A stretch of DNA of 64,000 nucleotides from Prevotella sp. (lineage in GTDB: Bacteria > Bacteroidota > Bacteroidia > Bacteroidales > Bacteroidaceae): contig JAFYJN010000076.1 of assembly GCA_017538105.1 (NCBI GenBank), positions 62,001-126,000 of the forward strand. The letters are read 5' to 3'. Below, piece by piece: positions 8,447 to 17,354 of the stretch. Below the pieces are notes generated by a model that did not search any database, had not been told where the DNA came from, and saw only the letters and a list, made by a program, of their open reading frames with translations. Both the position numbers and the translations under genes were made by a program. Positions within the stretch are counted from its first letter, which is position 1, and every line of letters begins with the position of its first letter.

Positions 8447-9388
8447 GTGGCATTCAAGCGATTTCAAAATATCTTCGCGGAGAGCAGATTTTCCCTGCCC
8501 TTCCTGATGGTGGTCACATTGACCACATGGGTCTTCTGTGGCCTATGGAAAGAACGTTTGTGGATGCAAGCGATCTGTCTTGGTATGTCGACCTACCTAT
8601 TGATAGAGTTGAACAACGCCAATCAGTTATTACGTGTTTACAGCAAGATGGTAAGCGGTAGTTTTCTATTGCTGCTTATCGCCGCCAATCCCCTCTTCCC
8701 CAGTCTTCGCATGGGCATCATCACGTTATGCACCACCGCTTTGTACACGATGCTTTTCCGCTGTTATCAGCAGCACAAGTCATCGGGTTGGGTATTTTAC
8801 GCTTTTCTCTGTATTGGATTGGCCAGTCTCGTCTTTCCCCAAATAGTTTTCTTCATACCGTTTTTATGGGGTGCCATGGCATTCAACCTCTACACCCTAA
8901 ATGCCAGGACCTTTTTTGCCTCGTTATTGGGATTGCTCACCCCCTATTGGTTTCTTTTCGGCTACGGAATCTTTTCCAAAGACCAGCATTTCTTTGTCGA
9001 CCAAGCCGTTGCATTGAGCCATTTTGCTCCCCTATTCGACTACGACAGTGTCAGTGAACACCAACTGGTGACATTCGGCTTTGTAGCCCTATGCGCCCTG
9101 ACCGGCATCATCCATTACATGCGCAACAGCTATAGTGACAAGATACAGACTCGCATGTTATATGAAGTGTTCATCCTGATGGACATAATGGCATTATTGT
9201 TCCTTGTGTTACAGCCCCAGCACTACGAGCCTTTAATGGGTCTGCTCATAGTGAACACTGCGCCATTATTAGCGCATTTCATCACTCTCACACGCACATG
9301 GCTGACTAACATCGCCTTTTACCTCATTTTGTTGCTTTCCTTCACCATTGCCATCTATCATCTATGGATGCCCTCACTGATCTTTTAA
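8447..9388 (+). CDS. Multi-pass membrane protein of unknown function (DUF6427-like)
   Basis: A 313-residue hydrophobic protein with about eight to nine predicted transmembrane helices spread along its length and short loops. It has no catalytic motif that I can recognise. The start is taken as GTG at 8447; an upstream start is not excluded since the preceding purine-rich stretch is open. Its end overlaps the next gene, a VTT-domain protein, by 25 bp, so the two are likely co-translated. Similar proteins of unknown function occur in Bacteroidota; the DUF name is from memory and should be checked. Confidence 0.65.
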   Translation: MAFKRFQNIFAESRFSLPFLMVVTLTTWVFCGLWKERLWMQAICLGMSTYLLIELNNANQLLRVYSKMVSGSFLLLLIAANPLFPSLRMGIITLCTTALYTMLFRCYQQHKSSGWVFYAFLCIGLASLVFPQIVFFIPFLWGAMAFNLYTLNARTFFASLLGLLTPYWFLFGYGIFSKDQHFFVDQAVALSHFAPLFDYDSVSEHQLVTFGFVALCALTGIIHYMRNSYSDKIQTRMLYEVFILMDIMALLFLVLQPQHYEPLMGLLIVNTAPLLAHFITLTRTWLTNIAFYLILLLSFTIAIYHLWMPSLIF

Positions 9389-9816
9389 TCAATTACGGTT
9401 ATTGGGGAATGCTTATTGCCGCGTTCGTGGCAGGCAGTTTTCTTCCTTTCAGCAGCGAGGCTGTCATGGTCGGTTTGTTGTATTACGGTTTGGAGCCTTG
9501 GCCATTAGCCATATATGGCACCATAGGCAACTGGCTGGGTAGCATGTTCAACTATGGTGTGGGGCATATGGGCAAGACGGAATGGATTGAGCGATACCTG
9601 CATGTAAAAAAGGAAACGCTCGACAAAGCCCAGCGTTTTCTAGGCGGCCGTGGGGCTTGGATGGGATTCTTCGCCTTTCTTCCGTTGTTGGGCACCGCCA
9701 TCAGTATTTTGTTGGGACTGATGCGGGCCAATCTTCCAATCACCGCTTTCAGCACATTTGTTGGAAAATTTTTACGATATGTGCTGGTGATGCAAGGGGC
9801 TCATCTTCTGTTTTAG
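9364..9816 (+). CDS. YqaA/DedA-like VTT-domain inner membrane protein
   Basis: A 150-residue membrane protein of the SNARE-associated/VTT group. Typical features are the N-terminal hydrophobic helix, the re-entrant sequence AGSFLPFSSEAVMVGLLYYG, the glycine-rich GTIGNWLGSMFNYGVGHMG, and the second re-entrant region RGAWMGFFAFLPLLGTAISILLG. DedA-superfamily members are linked to lipid flipping and membrane homeostasis; YqaA-type members are short like this one. It starts inside the 3' end of the preceding membrane-protein gene. No terminator-like hairpin was seen directly after it; the following intergenic region carries short repeats and a promoter. Confidence 0.85.
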   Translation: MDALTDLLINYGYWGMLIAAFVAGSFLPFSSEAVMVGLLYYGLEPWPLAIYGTIGNWLGSMFNYGVGHMGKTEWIERYLHVKKETLDKAQRFLGGRGAWMGFFAFLPLLGTAISILLGLMRANLPITAFSTFVGKFLRYVLVMQGAHLLF

Positions 9817-9832
9817 ACATAGAAACAAAAGG

Positions 9833-9890
9833 TTGTATTAAGACATAAGAACATAGGGACATATTATAGACAAAGGAACATAGGAACTAT
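9833..9890 (+). repeat. Short imperfect tandem repeats (GACATAAG/AACATAGG type)
   Basis: The stretch behind the VTT gene is made of imperfect 8-9 bp units such as GACATAAG, AACATAGG and GACATATT, ending in AGGAACTAT, which is identical to units of the 54532 array. A close relative with the same GACATAAG-AACATAAG units lies at 20753-20779 before the CYTH-fusion gene. Confidence 0.6.
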
Positions 9891-10017
9891 TTTTCTACTA
9901 TACTAAAATAATGACATACTACTTTTGTTTTATATTTTGTAAAGTATTCGGTTTGCAGTATTTTTAGATAAATTACGCTACGTTGCTGAAGTATAAAGAA
10001 AAAATAACTTTATTCTT

Positions 10018-10048
10018 TTTGTACTTCGCTCAACTTGCAGTAAATTTG
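10018..10048 (+). promoter_or_regulatory. Complete Bacteroidota promoter for the DUF2723 gene
   Basis: TTTG at 10018-10021, a 19 bp spacer, then TAAATTTG at 10041-10048: a full match to the -33/-7 consensus of the primary sigma factor. It sits about 40 bp before the ATG at 10090. The rest of the 9891-10017 gap is AT-rich with nothing else recognised. Confidence 0.8.
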
Positions 10049-10089
10049 TAGCCATTATTTCGGAATAATCAAAAAAACATATTTTTCGA

Positions 10090-13000
10090 ATGAAAAAGTA
10101 CAGATTGGTAGACAATACGTTGGGTTGGTTGGCTTTCTTGATTGCCGCCGTAACGTATTGCTCGACCGTAGAGCCGACAGCCAGTTTTTGGGACTGTCCG
10201 GAATTTATCCTAACTGGTTATAAACTTGAAGTGGGCCATCCCCCAGGTGCCCCCTTCTTTATGTTGACCGCCAACCTATTCTCGCAGTTCACGAGCGACC
10301 CTTCAACAGTAGCGTATTTGGTGAACATCATGAACGCCCTTTTGAGTGCCTTGTGTATTTTGTTCCTTTTCTGGACCATCACCCATTTGGCACGGCGTTT
10401 AATCTTGAAGGACTGGTCGAAGTTGACCACTGCCAAGTTGATTGCTATCGAGGCATCGGGTATGGTAGGTGCATTGATATACACATGGAGTGACACCTTT
10501 TGGTTCAGTGCCGTTGAAGGTGAGGTCTACGCTTACTCTTCCGCTTTCACCGCCGTGGTGTTCTGGTTGATCCTGAAATGGGAGGACCATGCCGATGAGC
10601 CCCACAGCGACCGTTACCTCGTGCTGATTGCATACATGACCGGTTTGAGTATCGGCGTACACCTTTTGAACCTTCTCTGTATCCCCGCCATCGTGCTTGT
10701 GTTCTATTACAAGCGCTATCCAAATGCCAATCTGAAGGGGTCGTTGTTCGCCCTGTTGGTATCGGCTGTCATTGTCGCCGCCGTGCTATATGGCGTCGTT
10801 CCTGGTATCATCACCGTTGGTGGCTGGTTTGAGTTGTTCTTCGTTAACACCCTCGGCATGTCGTTCAACACAGGTCTGATTATTTACATCATCTTGTTGG
10901 TGGGCGTTGTGCTATGGGCTATCCGAGAAAGTTACCAAGACAAGAGCCTCAAACGCCAGAATATCTCTTTCATCCTTGCCATCGCCATGTTAGGCATACC
11001 TTTCTACGGCTATGGTTGGAGCGCCTTCTTCATTGGAGTAATCGTGTTGGCATTGATATACTTTGGATTGAAGCGCACTCGTAAAGACGGTGTGGCGTAC
11101 GTAACCGCCCGTATGAAGAACACCATCACGCTCTGCATGCTGATGTTGATGATCGGCTATTCCACCTATGCCGTGATTGTAATCCGTTCGTCGGCCAATC
11201 CGCCGATGGACCAAAACTCCCCCGAGGATATCTTCACTTTGGGTAACTACCTAAGCCGTGACCAGTACGGCTACCGCCCATTGCTGTATGGCCAGGCGTA
11301 CACCTCGGAATACGCTGCAACCGACGATGGTCATGTGAAGATGTCGGGTGGCGCCCCCATTTGGCAGCGCAAAGAGAAAGCCAGTGCCGACGAGCCCGAC
11401 TCCTATTTCATTGTTAGTCGAAAGGAGAACGCGGAGTACGTTCAAAATATGTTTTTCCCGCGTATGTACAGTGCCGCCCATGCCCAAGCCTACGAGAGTT
11501 GGATGGGAGGTGTGACGGGTAGGTACGTGCCCTCCGCCTACGGCATGGATCCTGTGAAGATGCCTACTTTCATTGAAAACTTGAAATTCTTCCTCTCCTA
11601 CCAGTGCAATTTCATGTATTGGCGGTATTTCATGTGGAACTTTGCCGGTCGCCAGAACGACATACAAGGCTATGGAGAGTTTGAACACGGCAATTGGCTT
11701 ACAGGCATCCCATTCATCGACAACGCCCGTTTGGGCGACCAAGAGACGTTGCCCGATGACCTGAAAAACAACAAAGGACACAACGTGTTCTACTGTCTGC
11801 CTCTGTTACTCGGCCTTATTGGTCTCTTCTGGCAGGCTTTCCGCGGCCAGCGAGGCATCCGTCAGTTCTGGGTTGTTTTCTTCCTATTCTTCATGACAGG
11901 TCTTGCCATTGTTCTATATCTTAACCAGACGCCCCAACAGCCACGTGAACGCGACTATGCCTATGCCGGTTCGTTCTACGCCTTCGCCATTTGGTGCGGT
12001 CTTGGCGTCGTAGCTTTGATTGACCTGTTGAAACGCATCAACGTGAAGGGAACCCTCGCCGCCGCCGTCGTGGGTGTCGCCTGTCTGTTGGTTCCTATCC
12101 AAATGGTGTCACAGACTTGGGACGATCATGATCGCAGCGGTCGTTACTGTTGCCGTGACTTTGGCAGGAACTACTTGATGTCCTTGCAAGAGAGCGGCTA
12201 TCCCATCATCTACACCAATGGCGACAACGACACCTTCCCCCTGTGGTACAACCAAGAGGTTGAAGGAGAACGTACCGATGCCCGAGTGTGCAACCTCAGC
12301 TATCTGCAGACCGATTGGTACATCGACCAGATGAAACGTCCCGCATACGACTCACCGGCGGTGCCATTGACATGGCCCCGTTTGGACTACTGCGCTGGCA
12401 CCAATGAGGTAGTCAGTGTCCAGCCTGACTTAAAGGAAGGTATTCTTGACCTGTACAAACGCGACCCCGAAGGAGCGAAGAAAGTGTTTGGCGAAGAACC
12501 GTTTGAATTGAAGAACATCCTGAAAATCTGGGTTCGCGGTGATGTCAGTGCTGAACAACAAGCTGTTATGAATGCCATGTTTGGTCTGTCCAATGGTGGC
12601 AGCGCCGAGAAGATACAGGTTATCCCCACCGACAGCGTCTTCATGACCATCGACAAGGAAGCTGTCAGAAAGAGTGGTATGATGATTCCCGGCGACAGCA
12701 TTCCCGATAAGATGGTTATTTCGCTCAAGGGACACCGTTCGTTAGGCAAGGGCGACCTCATGATTCTGGAGATGCTCTCCCAATGCAACTGGACCCGTCC
12801 TATTTACGTAGCCATCACCGTAGGCGATGAGAATTATATGAACCTTGGCGACAACACCATCCAAGAAGGTCTTGCTTACCGCATCACTCCCTTCACAACC
12901 AAGGAAGGTGAGAAGTTCGATATAGACAAGACCTACGACATGATGATGAACAAGTTCAAATATGGCGGTCTGAGCGAGAAGGGTCTTTATCTAGACCAAA

Positions 13001-13443
13001 CTGTCTACCGAATGTGCTGCACCCACAAACGTCTGTTTGCCCAGTTAGCCCTTGCTTTGGCCAACCGCGGTGACATAGAGAAGGCCAAACAAGTATTGGC
13101 AAAGATGGAGAAAGAAATGCCCGAGTATAACGTGGCTTACGAATATCTCAGTGGCGGTTTGGACTTTATCAAGGCCTTTGGCGCTGTTGGCGACAAAGCT
13201 AAGGCCACCCATGTTGCCGACCAGATGTGGAAGACTTCGAAGCAATACCTCAGTTGGTATATGAATCTCGACCAGGCCGACTTCCTCACTTACCAGCGCG
13301 AGTGCCAGATGCACATGATGTTCGTCTCTGCCATCGTCGAATCCATGCAGACTGTGGATGAAGGATGGGTGGAAAAGCACTACAACGAAATGAGCAATCT
13401 CTTTGGTACATACCAGAGTCGCGGAGGGCAAATGATGAGATAA
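10090..13443 (+). CDS. DUF2723 multi-pass membrane protein (TMEM260-like, GT-C-type glycosyltransferase)
   Basis: A 1117-residue integral membrane protein. The first about 400 residues hold many transmembrane helices, and the N-terminus has TASFWDCPEFILTGYKLEVG with the acidic and HPPGAP residues typical of DUF2723. A second hydrophobic block lies near residues 560-690, including QTPQQPRERDYAYAGSFYAF. The C-terminal 400 residues are soluble, with a helical TPR-like end. The human relative TMEM260 is a protein O-mannosyltransferase, so a lipid-linked-sugar-dependent O-glycosyltransferase role is plausible; the substrate here is unknown. It has its own promoter and is followed after 28 bp by a deacetylase gene. 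Confidence 0.88.
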   Translation: MKKYRLVDNTLGWLAFLIAAVTYCSTVEPTASFWDCPEFILTGYKLEVGHPPGAPFFMLTANLFSQFTSDPSTVAYLVNIMNALLSALCILFLFWTITHLARRLILKDWSKLTTAKLIAIEASGMVGALIYTWSDTFWFSAVEGEVYAYSSAFTAVVFWLILKWEDHADEPHSDRYLVLIAYMTGLSIGVHLLNLLCIPAIVLVFYYKRYPNANLKGSLFALLVSAVIVAAVLYGVVPGIITVGGWFELFFVNTLGMSFNTGLIIYIILLVGVVLWAIRESYQDKSLKRQNISFILAIAMLGIPFYGYGWSAFFIGVIVLALIYFGLKRTRKDGVAYVTARMKNTITLCMLMLMIGYSTYAVIVIRSSANPPMDQNSPEDIFTLGNYLSRDQYGYRPLLYGQAYTSEYAATDDGHVKMSGGAPIWQRKEKASADEPDSYFIVSRKENAEYVQNMFFPRMYSAAHAQAYESWMGGVTGRYVPSAYGMDPVKMPTFIENLKFFLSYQCNFMYWRYFMWNFAGRQNDIQGYGEFEHGNWLTGIPFIDNARLGDQETLPDDLKNNKGHNVFYCLPLLLGLIGLFWQAFRGQRGIRQFWVVFFLFFMTGLAIVLYLNQTPQQPRERDYAYAGSFYAFAIWCGLGVVALIDLLKRINVKGTLAAAVVGVACLLVPIQMVSQTWDDHDRSGRYCCRDFGRNYLMSLQESGYPIIYTNGDNDTFPLWYNQEVEGERTDARVCNLSYLQTDWYIDQMKRPAYDSPAVPLTWPRLDYCAGTNEVVSVQPDLKEGILDLYKRDPEGAKKVFGEEPFELKNILKIWVRGDVSAEQQAVMNAMFGLSNGGSAEKIQVIPTDSVFMTIDKEAVRKSGMMIPGDSIPDKMVISLKGHRSLGKGDLMILEMLSQCNWTRPIYVAITVGDENYMNLGDNTIQEGLAYRITPFTTKEGEKFDIDKTYDMMMNKFKYGGLSEKGLYLDQTVYRMCCTHKRLFAQLALALANRGDIEKAKQVLAKMEKEMPEYNVAYEYLSGGLDFIKAFGAVGDKAKATHVADQMWKTSKQYLSWYMNLDQADFLTYQRECQMHMMFVSAIVESMQTVDEGWVEKHYNEMSNLFGTYQSRGGQMMR

Positions 13444-13471
13444 ATGACGAATGGAGAGTGACGAGTAGCCA

Positions 13472-14083
13472 ATGATACTTGAGCAACCATCCTTCTGGTT
13501 CCGTTGGGCATTTCCGAAAGCCCTATTTCGCATGGACAAGAATGAGCGTTCTGTATACCTGACGTTCGACGATGGTCCTATCCCCGAATCGACGCCGTTC
13601 ATCCTCGACACCCTCCGCCGTTACGGCATCAAAGCCACCTTTTTCATGGTTGGCGACAATGTTGTTAAACACCCTGAACTGTATGAACGTATCATTGCTG
13701 AAGGTCACCAGGTGGGCAACCACACCCACAACCACCTGGGAGCCTTCAAGCATTGGACTGTGACCTACATCATCAACACGATGAAAGCCAACGAGCATAT
13801 CCATTCCCATTTGTTTCGACCACCCCATGGTGTAATGCGTTGGAGTGAATATTATTGGTTGAGCAAGGTGTTCCGAGTGGTAATGTGGGACTTGGTGACC
13901 CGCGACTATTCGAAATGGATGACTGCCGACGACGTTGTGGACAACGTTAAGCGTTATGCCCGCAACGGTTCCATCATCACCTTTCACGACTCACTCAAAA
14001 GCATCGACAAGTTGCATACCGCCTTGCCCGAAAGCATAGAATGGCTTCAACAAGAGGGTTATGAGTTCAAGATCTTCGAATGA
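13472..14083 (+). CDS. Polysaccharide deacetylase (NodB/CE4) family protein
   Basis: A 203-residue NodB-homology protein expected to remove acetyl groups from GlcNAc-containing glycans or peptidoglycan. The motifs are in order: TFDDGP (metal and catalytic Asp), HQVGNHTHNHLG (metal-binding HxxxH type), RPPHG, and WDLVTRDYSKW, with a final ITFHDS His motif. No clear cleavable signal peptide is seen; the N-terminus PSFWFRWAFPKALFRM is only mildly hydrophobic, so location is uncertain. The stop overlaps the start of queG by 23 bp. Confidence 0.9.
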   Translation: MILEQPSFWFRWAFPKALFRMDKNERSVYLTFDDGPIPESTPFILDTLRRYGIKATFFMVGDNVVKHPELYERIIAEGHQVGNHTHNHLGAFKHWTVTYIINTMKANEHIHSHLFRPPHGVMRWSEYYWLSKVFRVVMWDLVTRDYSKWMTADDVVDNVKRYARNGSIITFHDSLKSIDKLHTALPESIEWLQQEGYEFKIFE

Positions 14084-14993
14084 GATCAAGGCTGCAGCGT
14101 TAGAGTTGGGGTTCAGTGCGTGTGGTATTGCTCCAGCCGAACCTGTAGATGCCGCCACACAACAACTATTCCATGAATGGTTGTCCGAAGGATCACATGG
14201 CGACATGGGATATATGGCCAACCATGTGGACAAACGCCTTGACCCCCGCGAATTGATGCCTGGCGTGAAGAGCATCATCTGTGTTTCTTTGAATTACGCA
14301 CCCAAGCACCGCATTCCTGACAGTGAGCCCCAGTTGGCCGTATACGCCTACGGTCACGATTACCATGATGTGATGAAAGAGAAGTTGCACCAGTTGGCGC
14401 AGCGCATTGGAGCAGAGCGATATCGTGCTTTTTGCGACACCGCCCCTGTGTTGGAACGTCATTGGGCTGTACGTTCCGGTTTTGGATGGATCGGCAAAAA
14501 CCACCTTCTGATTATTCCCTTTGCTGGCAGCATGTTTTTCCTAGGAGAGTTGTTTGTCGATTTCGAATGCGAATACGACAGTCCCCTCGCCTCTCGTTGC
14601 GGCAATTGTCGCCGTTGTGTGGATGCCTGTCCTAACCATGCGCTTAGCCTTGCCGACGGAGGAATGACCCGTTTTGATGCCCGTCGCTGTCTCTCCTACC
14701 TCACTATTGAGAATCGTGGTGCCCTGCCCGAGGGCACTGGCGAGAAGATGGGCCACACCATTTATGGTTGCGACCGTTGCCAAGATGTCTGTCCTTGGAA
14801 CCGTTTTTCCCGTCCTACCGATGAGCCGCAGTTACAACCCTCAGAAGAGTTGCTAGGCATGACCGCCGAGCGTTGGCAGACGCTTAGCGAAGAAGAATGG
14901 CGACGTTTGTTCAAGGGCAGTGCCGTGAAACGAGCGAAATATGAGGGGTTGATGCGGAACATCAGAGAGGCGAATGAAGCCGAACACAAATAG
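14061..14993 (+). CDS. queG: Epoxyqueuosine reductase
   Basis: Reduces epoxyqueuosine to queuosine in tRNA, the last step of queuosine biosynthesis. The 310-residue protein has the N-terminal cobalamin-binding domain with LNYAP, and two 4Fe-4S motifs: CGNCRRCVDACPNHAL and CDRCQDVCPWN. The start lies inside the 3' end of the deacetylase gene (23 bp overlap), giving MSSRSSNEIKAAALELGFS; this agrees with family N-termini. It is the last gene of the plus-strand run and is followed by a strong bidirectional hairpin. Confidence 0.96.
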   Translation: MSSRSSNEIKAAALELGFSACGIAPAEPVDAATQQLFHEWLSEGSHGDMGYMANHVDKRLDPRELMPGVKSIICVSLNYAPKHRIPDSEPQLAVYAYGHDYHDVMKEKLHQLAQRIGAERYRAFCDTAPVLERHWAVRSGFGWIGKNHLLIIPFAGSMFFLGELFVDFECEYDSPLASRCGNCRRCVDACPNHALSLADGGMTRFDARRCLSYLTIENRGALPEGTGEKMGHTIYGCDRCQDVCPWNRFSRPTDEPQLQPSEELLGMTAERWQTLSEEEWRRLFKGSAVKRAKYEGLMRNIREANEAEHK

Positions 14994-15030
14994 AATTACT
15001 ACACAACGAATTGCACAGATTAGACGAATA

Positions 15031-15072
15031 AACCAATTATCCGCAAGCGGGATGGCTTGCGGATAATTGGTT
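15031..15072. terminator. Strong bidirectional hairpin between queG and the GH20 gene
   Basis: AACCAATTATCCGCAAGC at 15031-15048 and its exact reverse complement at 15055-15072 form an 18-bp perfect stem with a 6-base loop. The top strand continues with TT. It lies between convergent genes, as expected for a shared terminator. Confidence 0.9.
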
Positions 15073-15084
15073 TTGTGTAAGGTG

Positions 15085-16740
15085 CTAGTCTGTTTTTTTC
15101 TTCCAGGCGTAGTCGCAGTATTTCCAGTTATAGCGGTCGTAGAAAGCAGTGAGCCGCCGTGTCCTTTCGAGGAACTGGGAATAGTTTTTCTTTTCCGGTT
15201 GCAGCCATTGGAGTTCTGCCAACGCCGCCATTCGAGGAAGAACTTGATACTCCACCAGTTCTTTATAGGCAATGTATTCCGTCCACAAGTTTGCTTGGAG
15301 ACCAATGATATGGCTTCGCACCGAATTCGAGAATGATGCCGGAGCCGGTTCGTAGTTATACACCTTTTCGAGTGTCGACTCTCCGCCGATGAGCAGCGGT
15401 TTATACCATTCATCCTCCGAGAACTGGTAGAAGTCAAAATAAAGTGTGGAATTAGGAACCATTATCAGGTCGTGTCCCTTTTCAGCCGCTTCTCTCACGT
15501 CATCATCGGTGTTCCCACTTCTCCAACTCATGATCGTTGCCGTGGGATTGACATCCCCTTCGAGCAGTTCGTCCCACCCTATGATTTTTCTTCCTCGTTC
15601 AGCGAGGTACTTCTCCACCCTTTTGGTGAAATAGCTTTGAAGCAAATCCTCAGCCGAGTGTTTTCCATCAGAGGTGATATGTTCGTCGGCTATGCGCTGT
15701 TGGCATCGAGGGCACACCTTCCATCGCGTGCGTGGTGCTTCATCGCCACCGATATGTATATATTCCGAGGGGAAGAGCCGCATCACCTCGTCGAGCACAG
15801 CGAAGACGAAACGGAACGTCTCCTCTTTTCCCATACATAACACATCATCGAAAATGCCCCAGTTCTGCTCCACCTCATAGGGTCCACCCGTGCATCCAAG
15901 CTCAGGGTACGCCGCCAATGCCGCCACCATGTGTCCCGGCATATCGACTTCTGGAATGACCGTGATATAGCGTTCCTTGGCATAGTTAATGATGTCACGT
16001 ATCTGGTCATGGGTGAAATAGCCGCCGTGGCGCTGGTGGTCGTAAAGCCCCGTGTTCCGCCCTATCACCGTACCTTCGCGGTATGCCGCCACCTCAATGA
16101 GTCGCGGATATCCATCCACCTCGAAACGCCACCCCTGGTCATCTGAGATATGCCAATGCAAGGTGTTGAGGCCATGAAGCGTCATGATATCAATGTATTC
16201 CTTGACGAAATCGACACCGAAGAAATGTCGGCTCACGTCGAGGTGCATGCCTCGGTATGCGAAACGCGGTTGTCCTGTAACCTCCACAGCCGGGATAACC
16301 ACATCCTTTGCATCCGTCAGTGGAAGCGCTTTACGGAACGTCTGTATACCATAGAACACCCCTTGCGGTGTGGCTCCCTCAATACGAATGACTTTTTTTC
16401 CCACGGAGATGATGTATCCTTCAGGATTGGTTATTCTCTTTTTGTTGAGTGCCAATTGAATATGGGGTATAGAACGCGACACGTCAATCTGCTGCGGCAG
16501 TTGTTCGCCAATAGCCTCATTGATATATTGCGCCAAAAAACGTGCGTTGCGCTGCATATCCTTGTCATCAGCGCCATTGTTGCCATAACATATACACTCT
16601 ATGGACGCGAGGTTGATGTCGGGTGTGTTTTTCACCGATATGATGGTGTTTGGCAATGGCACGACATTAAAGTCGGCTTGAGGCTGCGCCGATGCCGTTA
16701 TTGCGACGAAAGAAAAAATGTACAGAATTAAGGATTTCAT
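15085..16740 (-). CDS. Beta-N-acetylhexosaminidase, GH20, exported
   Basis: Removes terminal GlcNAc or GalNAc from glycans such as mucin O-glycans, N-glycans or chitobiose. The 551-residue protein starts with a signal peptide (MKSLILYIFSFVAITASA-QPQ). It then has the GH20b domain and a TIM-barrel GH20 domain with HWHISDDQGWRFEVDGYP and the catalytic Asp-Glu pair in HIGGDEAPRTRW near residue 331. No type IX secretion C-terminal domain is visible, so periplasmic location is likely. It is the last gene of a minus-strand run beginning at fabD and lies 76 bp after the AlaX-like gene, a gap that contains a short nonamer repeat. Confidence 0.94.
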   Translation of the reverse strand: MKSLILYIFSFVAITASAQPQADFNVVPLPNTIISVKNTPDINLASIECICYGNNGADDKDMQRNARFLAQYINEAIGEQLPQQIDVSRSIPHIQLALNKKRITNPEGYIISVGKKVIRIEGATPQGVFYGIQTFRKALPLTDAKDVVIPAVEVTGQPRFAYRGMHLDVSRHFFGVDFVKEYIDIMTLHGLNTLHWHISDDQGWRFEVDGYPRLIEVAAYREGTVIGRNTGLYDHQRHGGYFTHDQIRDIINYAKERYITVIPEVDMPGHMVAALAAYPELGCTGGPYEVEQNWGIFDDVLCMGKEETFRFVFAVLDEVMRLFPSEYIHIGGDEAPRTRWKVCPRCQQRIADEHITSDGKHSAEDLLQSYFTKRVEKYLAERGRKIIGWDELLEGDVNPTATIMSWRSGNTDDDVREAAEKGHDLIMVPNSTLYFDFYQFSEDEWYKPLLIGGESTLEKVYNYEPAPASFSNSVRSHIIGLQANLWTEYIAYKELVEYQVLPRMAALAELQWLQPEKKNYSQFLERTRRLTAFYDRYNWKYCDYAWKKKTD

Positions 16741-16763
16741 AGGGTTGGCAGTTATTATAATTA

Positions 16764-16790
16764 ATAGTAGCTATAGGTTCTATAGTTATG
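16764..16790 (-). repeat. Three-unit nonanucleotide repeat before the GH20 gene
   Basis: Read on the minus strand, three adjacent 9-bp units end in CTAT (CATAACTAT, AGAACCTAT, AGCTACTAT). The last is identical to a unit of the 9-copy array at 54532-54612. Confidence 0.6.
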
Positions 16791-16816
16791 AAAGTGATTA
16801 TGGAAGATGATGGGGA

Positions 16817-17308
16817 TTAAACTATTTTGAATCGAATGCGGAATGAGTGAGCCATCTCGTCCCAGTTAGTTCCGAGCATCTCGAATCGTCCTATCTGTGC
16901 AGTGCTTCGCACGTGCTTTCCGATGCAAGGGCAAACATCGTAATCTCCAATACGTACCAGACGTATGGTGTCGGACGCATCGTCAGGTAGTCTTTCGAGC
17001 GACAATTTGGCATCAGGAGAATCGGGATCAGCGTCCATGATGATACCTTCGAGTTCAGCCCTTGACACAAATTGAAATGTGACCGGCATATCCTCTTCGA
17101 TGAGCCTGTTCATCTCTCTTTCTATCTCCCTCTCATCGCGTCTATCTGGTTTATGGTCAAGGATATAACTTATTTTGCTTTTTTTCCGTTCGATATGCGC
17201 GTTAGAAGAACGTTCACAGCCGAACATGCGTACCATGAGTTGGTTGAGTAAGTGTTCGGCCGTATGTGCAGGTGGAAACTCTTCTTTGTTGTGTTCGTTG
17301 AGTTGCAT
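16817..17308 (-). CDS. AlaX-like stand-alone tRNA editing domain protein
   Basis: A 163-residue protein resembling the second additional domain (SAD) of alanyl/threonyl-tRNA synthetases, which hydrolyses mischarged tRNA in trans. The zinc-site residues are present: H15 and H19 in HTAEH, and C128 and H132 in C-IGK-H. It lacks an N-terminal glycine-rich domain, so it is a short-type protein. The N-terminal half contains a charged insert (residues 41-72). It lies 46 bp downstream of the SanA-like gene and is probably co-transcribed. Which aminoacyl-tRNA it edits cannot be told; Ser- or Gly-tRNA(Ala) would be usual. Confidence 0.75.
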   Translation of the reverse strand: MQLNEHNKEEFPPAHTAEHLLNQLMVRMFGCERSSNAHIERKKSKISYILDHKPDRRDEREIEREMNRLIEEDMPVTFQFVSRAELEGIIMDADPDSPDAKLSLERLPDDASDTIRLVRIGDYDVCPCIGKHVRSTAQIGRFEMLGTNWDEMAHSFRIRFKIV

Positions 17309-17354
17309 GAGATTTGGGGTTATATTTTTGAAGTGATTTGAAGATTAAGGCATA

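Noticed and set aside
15085-16740. GH20 enzyme and LRR protein as type IX secretion cargo
   Set aside because: Neither C-terminus shows the conserved sorting-domain motifs, so the PorE-like protein alone does not prove an active type IX system.
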